From NCBI GenBank assembly GCA_003696125.1, contig RFHZ01000166.1, positions 1 to 5,913 on the forward strand: DNA of 5,913 nucleotides, in the 5' to 3' direction. Both the position numbers and the translations under genes were made by a program. A model generated the notes under the pieces. That model saw nothing but the letters and a program-made list of their open reading frames with translations, had not been told where the DNA came from and did not search any database. Of the stretch, positions 1 to 5,859 are shown piece after piece (the first letter of the stretch is position 1; every line of letters starts with the position of its first letter). This DNA comes from Nitrospinota bacterium (GTDB lineage: Bacteria > Tectomicrobia > Entotheonellia > J063).

Positions 1-1472
1 AGGGCTTCCTCGATCTCTTTCACAAAGAACCCCTTATCCCCTACCGTGGGCAGGGGAACATCACGGATCACATCACCACTGGTCTTGATGATCAGCTTCT
101 CAAAGGTGATATGGGGGAAGAGGGAGGCCAGTTGACGCTGTACCCACTCTGTCTGGCGCAGGGCAAGGGAGCTGCCCCGACTCCCGATACGGATCGGGCG
201 GTGCCAGCGCTCGTTCAGGTCGAACAGTTGGCGCACTGCCTGCAGGAGCTTATTCCCTTCCGGGGCCTTGACCCCTTTCCGCAGGTTCATGATCGGGGTG
301 GAGAGGAGCTTATCGACCATGGCGATGGAAAAGGCTTCGATGGCTTCCCGTTCCTGTTCCGATAGAGTGGGGAGGTGGTCTAAAAGCTGGGAGAGCTCTT
401 GTTGCCGGATGCTCTCCGCTTTCTGTTGCAGCGACACAATGGTGGGGGCCACATCCAGGCTATTCAACCAGCGCTGGAAGGCCACCGCTTCTCGATTGAC
501 CAGTTCTTCGGCGATCGCTGCTTCCTGTTGTCGCTGGCGGATGTTGGTGTTGACCACGTTCTGCAGGTCATCCACATCGTAGAGGTAGACGTTGCTGATG
601 GCATTGACCGAGGGGTCGATGTTGCGGGGAGCGGCCATATCGATGAAAAACATCGGCCGGTAGCGTCGCCGGCGGATCACCTCCTGGACTGCGGCCCGGG
701 TCAGCACCGGATGCCGGGTCGGCATGGAACCCAGGACAATATCGGCCGTTTCCAGATAGGTAAAGAGATGATCGTACTGGATGGCGTCCCCGTCCAGTCG
801 TTCCGCGACGGCTACGGCACGTTCAAAGGGGCGGCTGCAGATCAACAGGGTGCGCACCCCATGATGGAGCAGGTGTTGGGCCGCCAATTCAGCCATCTCT
901 CCGGTCCCGATCAACATGGCGGTGCAGTGATGGAGATCGACAAAGATCTTCTTGGCCAGTTCCACGGCGGCAAAGCTGATCGAGACCGCATTCTCCGCGA
1001 TCTGGGTTTCCGTGTGTACCCTTTTGGCCACGGAAAAGCTCTTCTCAAAAAGGGCTCCCAGCACATTACCGACCATGCCGTGTGCCTTGGCCCGATTGTA
1101 CGCCTCCTGTACCTGGCCCAGGATCTGCGGTTCGCCCACCACCATCGAGTCGAGGCTGGAAGCCACCCGGAAGAGGTGACGGATGGCCTCTCCTTCCACA
1201 AAATGGTAGAGATAGCTGCGAAAGGCGCGTTCAGGTACCCCATGATAGTCGGACAGGAACTGCACAATGCGCTCTCGTCCCTGCTCAACCTCTTTCACGC
1301 GGGCGTACACCTCTACCCGGTTGGTGGTGGAGAGGAGCACCTTTTCCTGTAGCTCGCTGTACTGATCCAGCTTTTCGGCAACTTCCTGCCACTGGTAAGG
1401 TTCGAAGGCCAGCTGTTCTCGAATTTCCAGCGGGGCCGTTTTATGGCTCAGACCAACAACCAAGAGGGGCAT
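1..1472 (-). CDS. hemA: HemA-HemC fusion: glutamyl-tRNA reductase joined to hydroxymethylbilane synthase (3' end outside window)
   Basis: The frame is open from the ATG at 1472 to the window edge (490 residues seen, no stop). Residues 1-421 are glutamyl-tRNA reductase, the NADPH-dependent enzyme that reduces Glu-tRNA to glutamate-1-semialdehyde. Visible motifs are GLSHKTAP (7-14), His99, LDSMVVGEPQILGQ (107-120), a nucleotide-binding IGTGEM stretch (188-193), FIDMAAPRNID (276-286) and a helical C-terminal dimerisation domain ending DLNE (418-421). After RWHRP comes the start of porphobilinogen deaminase (HemC): IGSRGSSLAL (429-438; Arg432 and Ser434 match E. coli Arg11 and Ser13), KTSGD (463-467) and GDKGFFVKEIEEA (478-490). 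There is no Met between 395 and 490, so a separate HemC start is unlikely. The catalytic Cys50 of STCNR is Thr50 (STTNR) and conserved Gly106 is Ser. Only two Cys (183, 212) occur in the visible 490 residues, neither near the active site. AAGGA lies 8 nt before the ATG, just after the ccsA stop. The family assignments are certain; reductase activity is not. Confidence 0.95.
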   Translation of the reverse strand, partial: MPLLVVGLSHKTAPLEIREQLAFEPYQWQEVAEKLDQYSELQEKVLLSTTNRVEVYARVKEVEQGRERIVQFLSDYHGVPERAFRSYLYHFVEGEAIRHLFRVASSLDSMVVGEPQILGQVQEAYNRAKAHGMVGNVLGALFEKSFSVAKRVHTETQIAENAVSISFAAVELAKKIFVDLHHCTAMLIGTGEMAELAAQHLLHHGVRTLLICSRPFERAVAVAERLDGDAIQYDHLFTYLETADIVLGSMPTRHPVLTRAAVQEVIRRRRYRPMFFIDMAAPRNIDPSVNAISNVYLYDVDDLQNVVNTNIRQRQQEAAIAEELVNREAVAFQRWLNSLDVAPTIVSLQQKAESIRQQELSQLLDHLPTLSEQEREAIEAFSIAMVDKLLSTPIMNLRKGVKAPEGNKLLQAVRQLFDLNERWHRPIRIGSRGSSLALRQTEWVQRQLASLFPHITFEKLIIKTSGDVIRDVPLPTVGDKGFFVKEIEEA

Positions 1473-1487
1473 CGTGCTCTTCCTTTG

Positions 1488-2285
1488 CTATCCGTAAAAG
1501 CCGTAAACATGGATTCCATACCCGAGTAACACCATCAGAAAGCCGATGATGGCGAGCAGGGCCGCGCGTCGTCCTCGCCAGCCGGCGTAGACACGTCCCC
1601 AGAAGAGGACAAGGTAGATGCACCAGGTAAAGATCAGGGGCCAGGTCCGCCCTTCCCAGCTCCAAAACGACCCCTTGGTATAGCGGGCCCAGATCGATCC
1701 GGTCACGATACCGAGGGTGAGGAGAGGAACACCTACCGTCAGCGCGACGAAGTTGAGGTTGTCCAGCACTTCCAGGGAGGGGAGGCGGTAGTAGAGGCGT
1801 CCCAGTTTCTTCCCCTTGAGCTGGTTCTCCAGGATGATGTACATGACCCCGACACAGAAGGCCAACACAAAGGTCGCATTACCCAAGATGGCCAGGGAGA
1901 TATGGGCCACCAGCCAGAAGTGTTGCAACAGGTAGAGCAGTCCCTCCTCCTGGCGGGGACTGACCAGGGAGGAGAGGTAAACAAAGAGCGCAATGGGGAC
2001 CATAAAGGAGCCGAGGGCTTTGATTTGATAGCGACGCTCTACCGCGATATAGAGGGCGATGATCATCCAGGCGGCAAAGTTGACATACTTCTGCAGGGGA
2101 CTGGAGAAGAACAGGTCGAAGAGGAAGGCGGAGAGGAGAAAGGCGGTGTGACAGAGGAAACCTGCCCAGACGATCTTATTGGCGATCTGAAAGAGGGAAG
2201 AGCGACGATAGGCAAAGTAAAACCAGTGGAACCCTCCTCCTACCAGATAGGCACATAAGGGAAGGGTGAAGATCAAGATACCCAT
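1488..2285 (-). CDS. ccsA: CcsA/HemX-type cytochrome c assembly membrane protein
   Basis: This is a polytopic inner-membrane protein of 265 residues with about eight hydrophobic segments (roughly 2-20, 38-60, 66-84, 91-108, 122-150, 176-198, 214-230, 241-263). The C-terminal part carries the tryptophan-rich heme-handling signature of the CcsA/ResC/HemX superfamily: GSIWARY (196-202), then KGSFWSWEGRTWPL (204-217). The family usually has WSWD; here it is WSWE. His128 (VAHISLAILG) and His259 (GIHVYGFYG) sit where the family has conserved, probably heme-ligating histidines. Members either deliver heme for cytochrome c maturation or, as with Bacillus HemX, lie beside hemA and affect HemA level. 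The immediate position before hemA (15-nt gap holding its ribosome site) favours a HemX-like role, but sequence alone cannot separate the two. AAGGAAG lies 6 nt before the ATG. Confidence 0.88.
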   Translation of the reverse strand: MGILIFTLPLCAYLVGGGFHWFYFAYRRSSLFQIANKIVWAGFLCHTAFLLSAFLFDLFFSSPLQKYVNFAAWMIIALYIAVERRYQIKALGSFMVPIALFVYLSSLVSPRQEEGLLYLLQHFWLVAHISLAILGNATFVLAFCVGVMYIILENQLKGKKLGRLYYRLPSLEVLDNLNFVALTVGVPLLTLGIVTGSIWARYTKGSFWSWEGRTWPLIFTWCIYLVLFWGRVYAGWRGRRAALLAIIGFLMVLLGYGIHVYGFYG

Positions 2286-2327
2286 TTTGCGCTTCCTTTT
2301 TGCTCTTTTCTCCCAGAGATTCCTGCC

Positions 2328-2353
2328 GAGAGAGGAACCGTTGTCCCTCTCTC
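2328..2353 (-). other. RNA hairpin in the aldolase-ccsA gap
   Basis: In the minus-strand RNA, GAGAGAGGGAC pairs with GUUCCUCUCUC around the tetraloop AACG, giving 11 base pairs with one G-U wobble. On the plus strand the same wobble becomes an A-C mismatch, which fits a structure acting in the minus-strand transcript. No U-run follows it, so it is not a standard intrinsic terminator. It lies between the aldolase stop and the ccsA ribosome site, with no clear promoter between. It could be a processing or stability element, an attenuator part, or a weak terminator for the catabolic genes. Confidence 0.55.
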
Positions 2354-2389
2354 CCCAGATCCCTTAGACCAGAGATGTAAGCCGGGACC

Positions 2390-3181
2390 CTAGTACGCCG
2401 GGGTCTGGCCGGTTTTGGTCCCTGTCTTCCGAACTGCAGCCACCTCCTCTGCTGCCTTGGCGGCCAGGAAGCGGCTGTCAGAGGCCAGTGTGACCAGTTG
2501 ATACCCTTCCTCGATCATGCGGAGGGCGTATTGGGCGGTCGAATTGTGGATCCCTGCCACCACGCCATGCCGCTTGCACGCCTCCACGATCTTCTTCTGG
2601 GCCTCTACCACCGGGGGATCGGTCTGATCCAGGCGCGGTCGACACCCCAGGGCCAGGCTCAGATCGGAGGGGCCGACGTAAATGGCGTCAACGCCGGGTA
2701 CACTCAGGATATCGTCCAGATTCTTAAGCGCCTCCGCCGTTTCGATCATCGGGATGACGAGGATCTCCTCGTTGGCATGCTCCGCATAGTCTGCTCCGGC
2801 ATAGAGGGAGGCGCGGACCGGTCCGTAACTCCGGTACCCCTGAGGGGGATATTTACAGGCCTGCACCAGCGCCTCGGCCTGCTCGCGGGTGCTGATCATA
2901 GGACAGATCACCCCATATACCCCCGCATCCAGGATTTTCATCAGATAGGCGGGATTATTCCAGGGGACACGGGCCAGGGGAACCGCTGGCGTGTTGGAGA
3001 TCGCCTGCAGCATGGTTACCGCAACCTGATAATCCACCACACCATGCTGCATATCGATGGTCAGGGAGTCGAATCCCTGATGCGCCATCACCTCGGCAGA
3101 GAAGGAACTCGGAATGGATAACCAGCCATTGACGACAACCCCGCCACTTGCCCAGATCGACTTTAGTCTGTTCTCTCGCAT
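2390..3181 (-). CDS. HpcH/HpaI family metal-dependent aldolase
   Basis: This 263-residue protein belongs to the class II pyruvate aldolases typified by HpaI (4-hydroxy-2-oxoheptanedioate aldolase), which reversibly cleave 2-oxo-3-deoxy acids to pyruvate and an aldehyde. The TIM-barrel active-site set is complete: Asp43 and His46 in TIDMQHG, Arg71 in LARVPW, metal ligands Glu147 in IPMIET and Asp173 in YVGPSDLSLALG. They match HpaI Asp42, His45, Arg70, Glu149 and Asp175, and the length is usual. AGGAGA lies 5 nt before the ATG, and the preceding FAD enzyme gene ends 36 nt upstream, so the two are probably co-transcribed. The substrate cannot be read from sequence. Relatives include HpaI, GarL-like and RhmA-like aldolases. 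The C-terminal 13 or so residues are polar and probably disordered. Confidence 0.9.
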   Translation of the reverse strand: MRENRLKSIWASGGVVVNGWLSIPSSFSAEVMAHQGFDSLTIDMQHGVVDYQVAVTMLQAISNTPAVPLARVPWNNPAYLMKILDAGVYGVICPMISTREQAEALVQACKYPPQGYRSYGPVRASLYAGADYAEHANEEILVIPMIETAEALKNLDDILSVPGVDAIYVGPSDLSLALGCRPRLDQTDPPVVEAQKKIVEACKRHGVVAGIHNSTAQYALRMIEEGYQLVTLASDSRFLAAKAAEEVAAVRKTGTKTGQTPAY

Positions 3182-3217
3182 GTGTCTCTCCTTTTTGTGC
3201 GCTTATTTACCACTCCT

Positions 3218-4393
3218 CTACCTCATCCGGTTGCCTTCCGGCTCAGGTGCTCTCCCCTGCTGCGTGATCTCCCGGTTTTGAAAACGGCTCAGGCGAAAAA
3301 GGGAGAGGTCCAGAGACGGTTGGCCGTCGAGGATCATCTCTGCCACCACGCGACCGGCTGCCGGAGAATGCTGGAATCCATGCCCGCAGAATCCGATGGC
3401 ACAGAGGACCCCTTCCACCCCTGGCAGATAATCGATGATGGCATGCTCATCCGGGGTGAGCGGGCGCAGACCGGCCCATCCGCTCATGATCCCCGCGCGT
3501 TGCAGGACAGGAACCCGCCTTGTCGCCTTTTGCGCCGTTTCCTCTGCCTTGCTCCAGTCGATACCGACATGGTAAGAGAGGGGGACGGCCTCTGCGTCAC
3601 CAGGACTCATCAGCACACCCGGGCCTTCGGCCCGGCAATAAAAGCCAGAGGTGCGATCGATCACCAGGGGAGAGGGGTGCACGAAATCCGGAAACGGTTC
3701 GGTAAAAAAGATATGGCGCCGGCGGGGAAGAAGGGGGAGTTCCTGGCCCAGCATCTTCCCGATCAGACCGGCCCAGGGACCGGCTGCATTGACTACCAGG
3801 GGGGTGGCAATGGTGCCGCGCGTCGTTTGCACCCCTGCTACCCGCTCTCCATGTACCAGGATGTCGACCACCTCGGTCTGTTCCAGGATGCGTACCCCCT
3901 TTTCCCGCGCTTTGCGGGCATAGCCCATCACCACTTCATTGGTCCCGGCATAGCCGTCGGTCGGACAGTAAACCGCGGCCAGCAGATCCTCAATGGCGAG
4001 TTGAGGGACGAGCTCCCGCGCCTCTTGCGGGGAGATGATCTGCACATCCACCCCGAGCCGTTGCTGCATGGCGACCTGCTGACGGAACCGCTCCAGGTCG
4101 CGCTCATCATTGAGGAGAAAGAGATAGCCTACCTGCCGCAGGTAACAGCTCGTCCCCATCTCCTCCTCGAAACGACGGAAAAAGTCTAGGCTCTCCAGGG
4201 AAAAGCGGACCTCTGTCTCTGTACCAAACTGGGCACGGATCCCTCCTGCTGCCTTGCTGGTCGTTCCTGAGCCGATCAGATCCCGCTCCAGCACCACAAC
4301 ATCCGTTTGTCCTCGTCGGGCGAGATGGTAGGCGATACTGCACCCGATGGCTCCAGCCCCGATAATGACCACATCAGCACTTTTCGGTATCAT
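3218..4393 (-). CDS. FAD-dependent oxidoreductase of the DAO family (sarcosine oxidase beta / glycine oxidase-like)
   Basis: This 391-residue flavoenzyme has an N-terminal Rossmann dinucleotide fold: VVIIGAGAIG (8-17, Gly12/14/17) with Glu36 ending the second strand to bind the FAD ribose. GSGTTSKAAGGIRAQFG (41-57) is the segment typical of sarcosine oxidase beta-type and related enzymes. NAAGPWA (202-208) and the C-terminal GWAGLRPLTPDEH (305-317) plus GFCGHGFQHSPAAGR (334-348) complete the FAD site. The family oxidises secondary or primary amines and amino acids (sarcosine, glycine, proline, opines, gamma-glutamylputrescine as in PuuB). I see no diagnostic residue for covalent flavin attachment or for one substrate. 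AAGGA lies 6 nt before the ATG. The gene sits between a gamma-glutamyl hydrolase-like gene (53-nt gap) and an aldolase gene (36-nt gap), which suggests one step of a shared catabolic route. No membrane segment is seen. Confidence 0.9.
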   Translation of the reverse strand: MIPKSADVVIIGAGAIGCSIAYHLARRGQTDVVVLERDLIGSGTTSKAAGGIRAQFGTETEVRFSLESLDFFRRFEEEMGTSCYLRQVGYLFLLNDERDLERFRQQVAMQQRLGVDVQIISPQEARELVPQLAIEDLLAAVYCPTDGYAGTNEVVMGYARKAREKGVRILEQTEVVDILVHGERVAGVQTTRGTIATPLVVNAAGPWAGLIGKMLGQELPLLPRRRHIFFTEPFPDFVHPSPLVIDRTSGFYCRAEGPGVLMSPGDAEAVPLSYHVGIDWSKAEETAQKATRRVPVLQRAGIMSGWAGLRPLTPDEHAIIDYLPGVEGVLCAIGFCGHGFQHSPAAGRVVAEMILDGQPSLDLSLFRLSRFQNREITQQGRAPEPEGNRMR

Positions 4394-4446
4394 CCCTCTT
4401 CCTTAAATCGCCTGGTGCATCGGGCAGGTGGGCAGAAGATCCGCAT

Positions 4447-5196
4447 TCAGGTGCGCACTGGTTGGAGTTTGGCAGCCTGGACAAAGGCCTCAAAGAGTCG
4501 CCGGGCCCCTTGGTCTCGCTGGTACATCCGTTCAGGGTGCCACTGTACCCCGAGGACAAACCCGTTCCCTGGTCGTTCGATGCCCTCGATGATGCCATCT
4601 TCTGCTCTGGCCGTTACCAAGAACCCTTCGGCAACGTGCTTTACTGCCTGATGGTGGAAGCTATTCACGCGGTAACTGGTTCCCCCACAAATCTCCTGTA
4701 GCCTGGACCCGCTCTCGATGTGCACGGCATGGGTCGCATACCAGCCAGGTGCCGCCTGTTGGTGCTTTATCGCTTCAGGCAGTTGACTGGCGATATCCTG
4801 ATAGAGGGTACCGCCGAAGGCGACGTTCAGTACCTGCATGCCACCGCAGATTCCCAAAATGGCCCGTCCTTTGGCAAAGGCTTTACGGGTTATGGTCAAC
4901 TCAAAATCTGCTCGCAGCGGATTCCCCGGTCCCAGACGAGGGAGGGGAAGCTCTCCATAACAGGAAGGATCGAGATCCGAGGAGCTCCCAGGGATCAGCA
5001 CCCCTTGTATCATATCGACATAGGCATCGATAATCTTAAGCTGGGCAGAAACGGGGAGCAAAACCGGAATTCCTCCGGCCTGTTCTATGGCCTCGACATA
5101 AGAGGCCCGCAAGATGAGGGCAGGATTCCCAGGGTAGACAGAATACCGCTGTTCTCCACTATCATAGTCACAGGTTATACCGATGTACGGCTTCAC
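4447..5196 (-). CDS. Class I glutamine amidotransferase, PuuD-like gamma-glutamyl amide hydrolase (peptidase C26 type)
   Basis: This 249-residue stand-alone amidotransferase domain is close to the length of PuuD (about 254), which hydrolyses gamma-glutamyl-GABA to glutamate and GABA. The catalytic triad is visible: Cys117 in the nucleophile elbow GICGGMQ, and His220 and Glu222 in GVQWHPE. The oxyanion loop IPGSSSDLDPSCYGE (68-82) and VNSFHHQAVK (177-186) resemble the PuuD equivalents. No synthetase or ammonia-accepting domain follows, which fits a hydrolase. The start is GTG at 5196, set by AAGGAGG with a 5-nt spacer. It is the first gene of the set, about 33 nt after a predicted transcription start. 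PuuD with a PuuB-like FAD oxidase recalls gamma-glutamylated polyamine breakdown, but no ligase (PuuA) or aldehyde dehydrogenase is in view, so the substrate remains open. Confidence 0.88.
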   Translation of the reverse strand: MKPYIGITCDYDSGEQRYSVYPGNPALILRASYVEAIEQAGGIPVLLPVSAQLKIIDAYVDMIQGVLIPGSSSDLDPSCYGELPLPRLGPGNPLRADFELTITRKAFAKGRAILGICGGMQVLNVAFGGTLYQDIASQLPEAIKHQQAAPGWYATHAVHIESGSRLQEICGGTSYRVNSFHHQAVKHVAEGFLVTARAEDGIIEGIERPGNGFVLGVQWHPERMYQRDQGARRLFEAFVQAAKLQPVRT

Positions 5197-5235
5197 CCAG
5201 TCCTCCTTTTTCGGTTGAGAACTCTACTCATTCCT

Positions 5236-5264
5236 AATGTACTCAGCATCTGGAGAAATGTCAA
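5236..5264 (-). promoter_or_regulatory. Sigma70-type promoter of the amidotransferase-oxidase-aldolase genes
   Basis: On the minus strand a perfect -35 box TTGACA (5259-5264) is separated by 17 nt from TACATT (5236-5241), a 4/6 match to TATAAT. The expected start, near 5229, leaves a leader of about 33 nt carrying AAGGAGG before the GTG of the amidotransferase gene. The leader is too short for a riboswitch. Confidence 0.65.
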
Positions 5265-5320
5265 GAAAGGGAACCATATTCTGAGGAGCTATTCCTGACG
5301 CTTTTGTCCACTGCGACATC

Positions 5321-5340
5321 CCTGGCCAGGTCTCCCCGGG
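5321..5340. repeat. Adjacent short palindromes between the small gene and the next promoter
   Basis: CCTGGCCAGG (5321-5330) is a perfect 10-bp palindrome. It is followed closely by a second palindromic G/C block, centred near 5338 (TCCCC-GGGGGA type). Both lie just downstream of the small gene's stop and upstream of the -35 box at 5259-5264. They could be protein-binding sites or 3'-end RNA structure. There is no U-tract, so a classic terminator is not supported, and chance is possible for elements this short. Confidence 0.25.
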
Positions 5341-5348
5341 GGAAGCTT

Positions 5349-5633
5349 TTACCGCTCTTCGCTTTCACTTGCCCGCTGCGGCACCACAGGAATGGCCACA
5401 GTAGAATGCCGGTAATCGGACATAAAGCGCTCGCTCACCTCTTCAAAGTCTTCAATGAACTGGGCAATCACGGATAAGACGTTTTCTAAATTCTCTTTGG
5501 AAAAGGTGACATTGCTCCCCTTTTCTTGCTCGATCTTATTGGCCAGGAAACAGCAGGCCACCTTGACATTGGTGAGCCGTTTGCTGAGGTAAGGGAAAAC
5601 CTCTACGACCGTCTGCTTTCGTTCCATCACCAC
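5349..5633 (-). CDS. Small soluble protein of unknown function, about 94 residues
   Basis: I do not recognise this protein. It is mostly amphipathic helix: a hydrophobic first half with paired cysteines (KVACCFLANKI), an acidic middle (VLSVIAQFIEDFEEVSERF) and a polar, probably disordered C-terminus (RASESEER). No signal peptide or membrane span is evident. The coding case rests on a perfect AAGGAGG ribosome site, an upstream promoter and protein-like composition. The start is ambiguous. GTG at 5639 touches the ribosome site and is unlikely. GTG at 5633 (6-nt spacer, chosen), GTG at 5630 (9 nt) and ATG at 5627 (12 nt) are all in frame. It lies between two promoters, so it is probably monocistronic, with some read-through into the amidotransferase gene possible. 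Confidence 0.7.
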   Translation of the reverse strand: MVMERKQTVVEVFPYLSKRLTNVKVACCFLANKIEQEKGSNVTFSKENLENVLSVIAQFIEDFEEVSERFMSDYRHSTVAIPVVPQRASESEER

Positions 5634-5639
5634 TTGCAC

Positions 5640-5646
5640 CCTCCTT
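5640..5646 (-). promoter_or_regulatory. Shine-Dalgarno site deciding the small gene's start
   Basis: AAGGAGG on the minus strand is a full match to the anti-SD core. Its distance to the four in-frame GTG/ATG codons downstream (0, 6, 9 and 12 nt) rules out the first and favours the GTG at 5633 or 5630. Confidence 0.7.
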
Positions 5647-5753
5647 AAACAAGACTTCCTTGATCAGCCGACCCTCGTTGCACCGAAGAAAGGGGTGGAT
5701 GGTACGGTCCCTTCTCCCCCAAACCAGAATACCCTCCTGCGGAATGGCACTGT

Positions 5754-5782
5754 ATTCTACATCAATTGAGGAGGAAAGACAA
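5754..5782 (-). promoter_or_regulatory. Sigma70-type promoter of the small gene
   Basis: On the minus strand, TTGTCT (5777-5782, 4/6 to TTGACA) is followed after 17 nt by TAGAAT (5754-5759, 5/6 to TATAAT). Transcription would begin near 5747, giving a leader of about 110 nt before the small gene. An imperfect inverted repeat, GCGAA-GA-TTCGC (5783-5794), abuts the -35 box on its upstream side and could be an operator or the end of an upstream terminator stem. Confidence 0.55.
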
Positions 5783-5859
5783 GCGAAGATTCGCCGGCTG
5801 CCTTCACCTGAGCCGCATGGAATCCTCGTGGCCTTTCCCCCCGGAGCGATGGTAACCGT

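Noticed and set aside
399-1352. Plus-strand open frame of 317 codons
   Set aside because: It lies antisense inside the clearly assigned HemA domain, has no recognisable protein motifs, and its codon phase simply mirrors the real gene.
2498-3121. Plus-strand open frame of 207 codons
   Set aside because: It is antisense to the aldolase gene, whose full active-site set is present on the other strand.
3182-4189. Plus-strand open frame of 335 codons
   Set aside because: It is antisense to the FAD oxidoreductase, is rich in His, Arg and Pro as expected for a mirrored frame, and has no family motif or ribosome site.
4720-5298. Plus-strand open frame of 192 codons
   Set aside because: It is antisense to the amidotransferase gene, crosses that gene's promoter, and shows no motifs.
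5331-5350. G/C-rich palindrome as an intrinsic terminator for the small gene
   Set aside because: The arms have almost no loop and no T-run follows on the minus strand, so it is listed only as a low-confidence repeat.
5691-5711. Plus-strand GGGGTGG...GGTACGG...TCCCTT stretch resembling part of a T-box antiterminator
   Set aside because: The conserved TGGNACC core spacing is wrong, there is no stem I or specifier region, and no plus-strand gene is supported downstream within the window.
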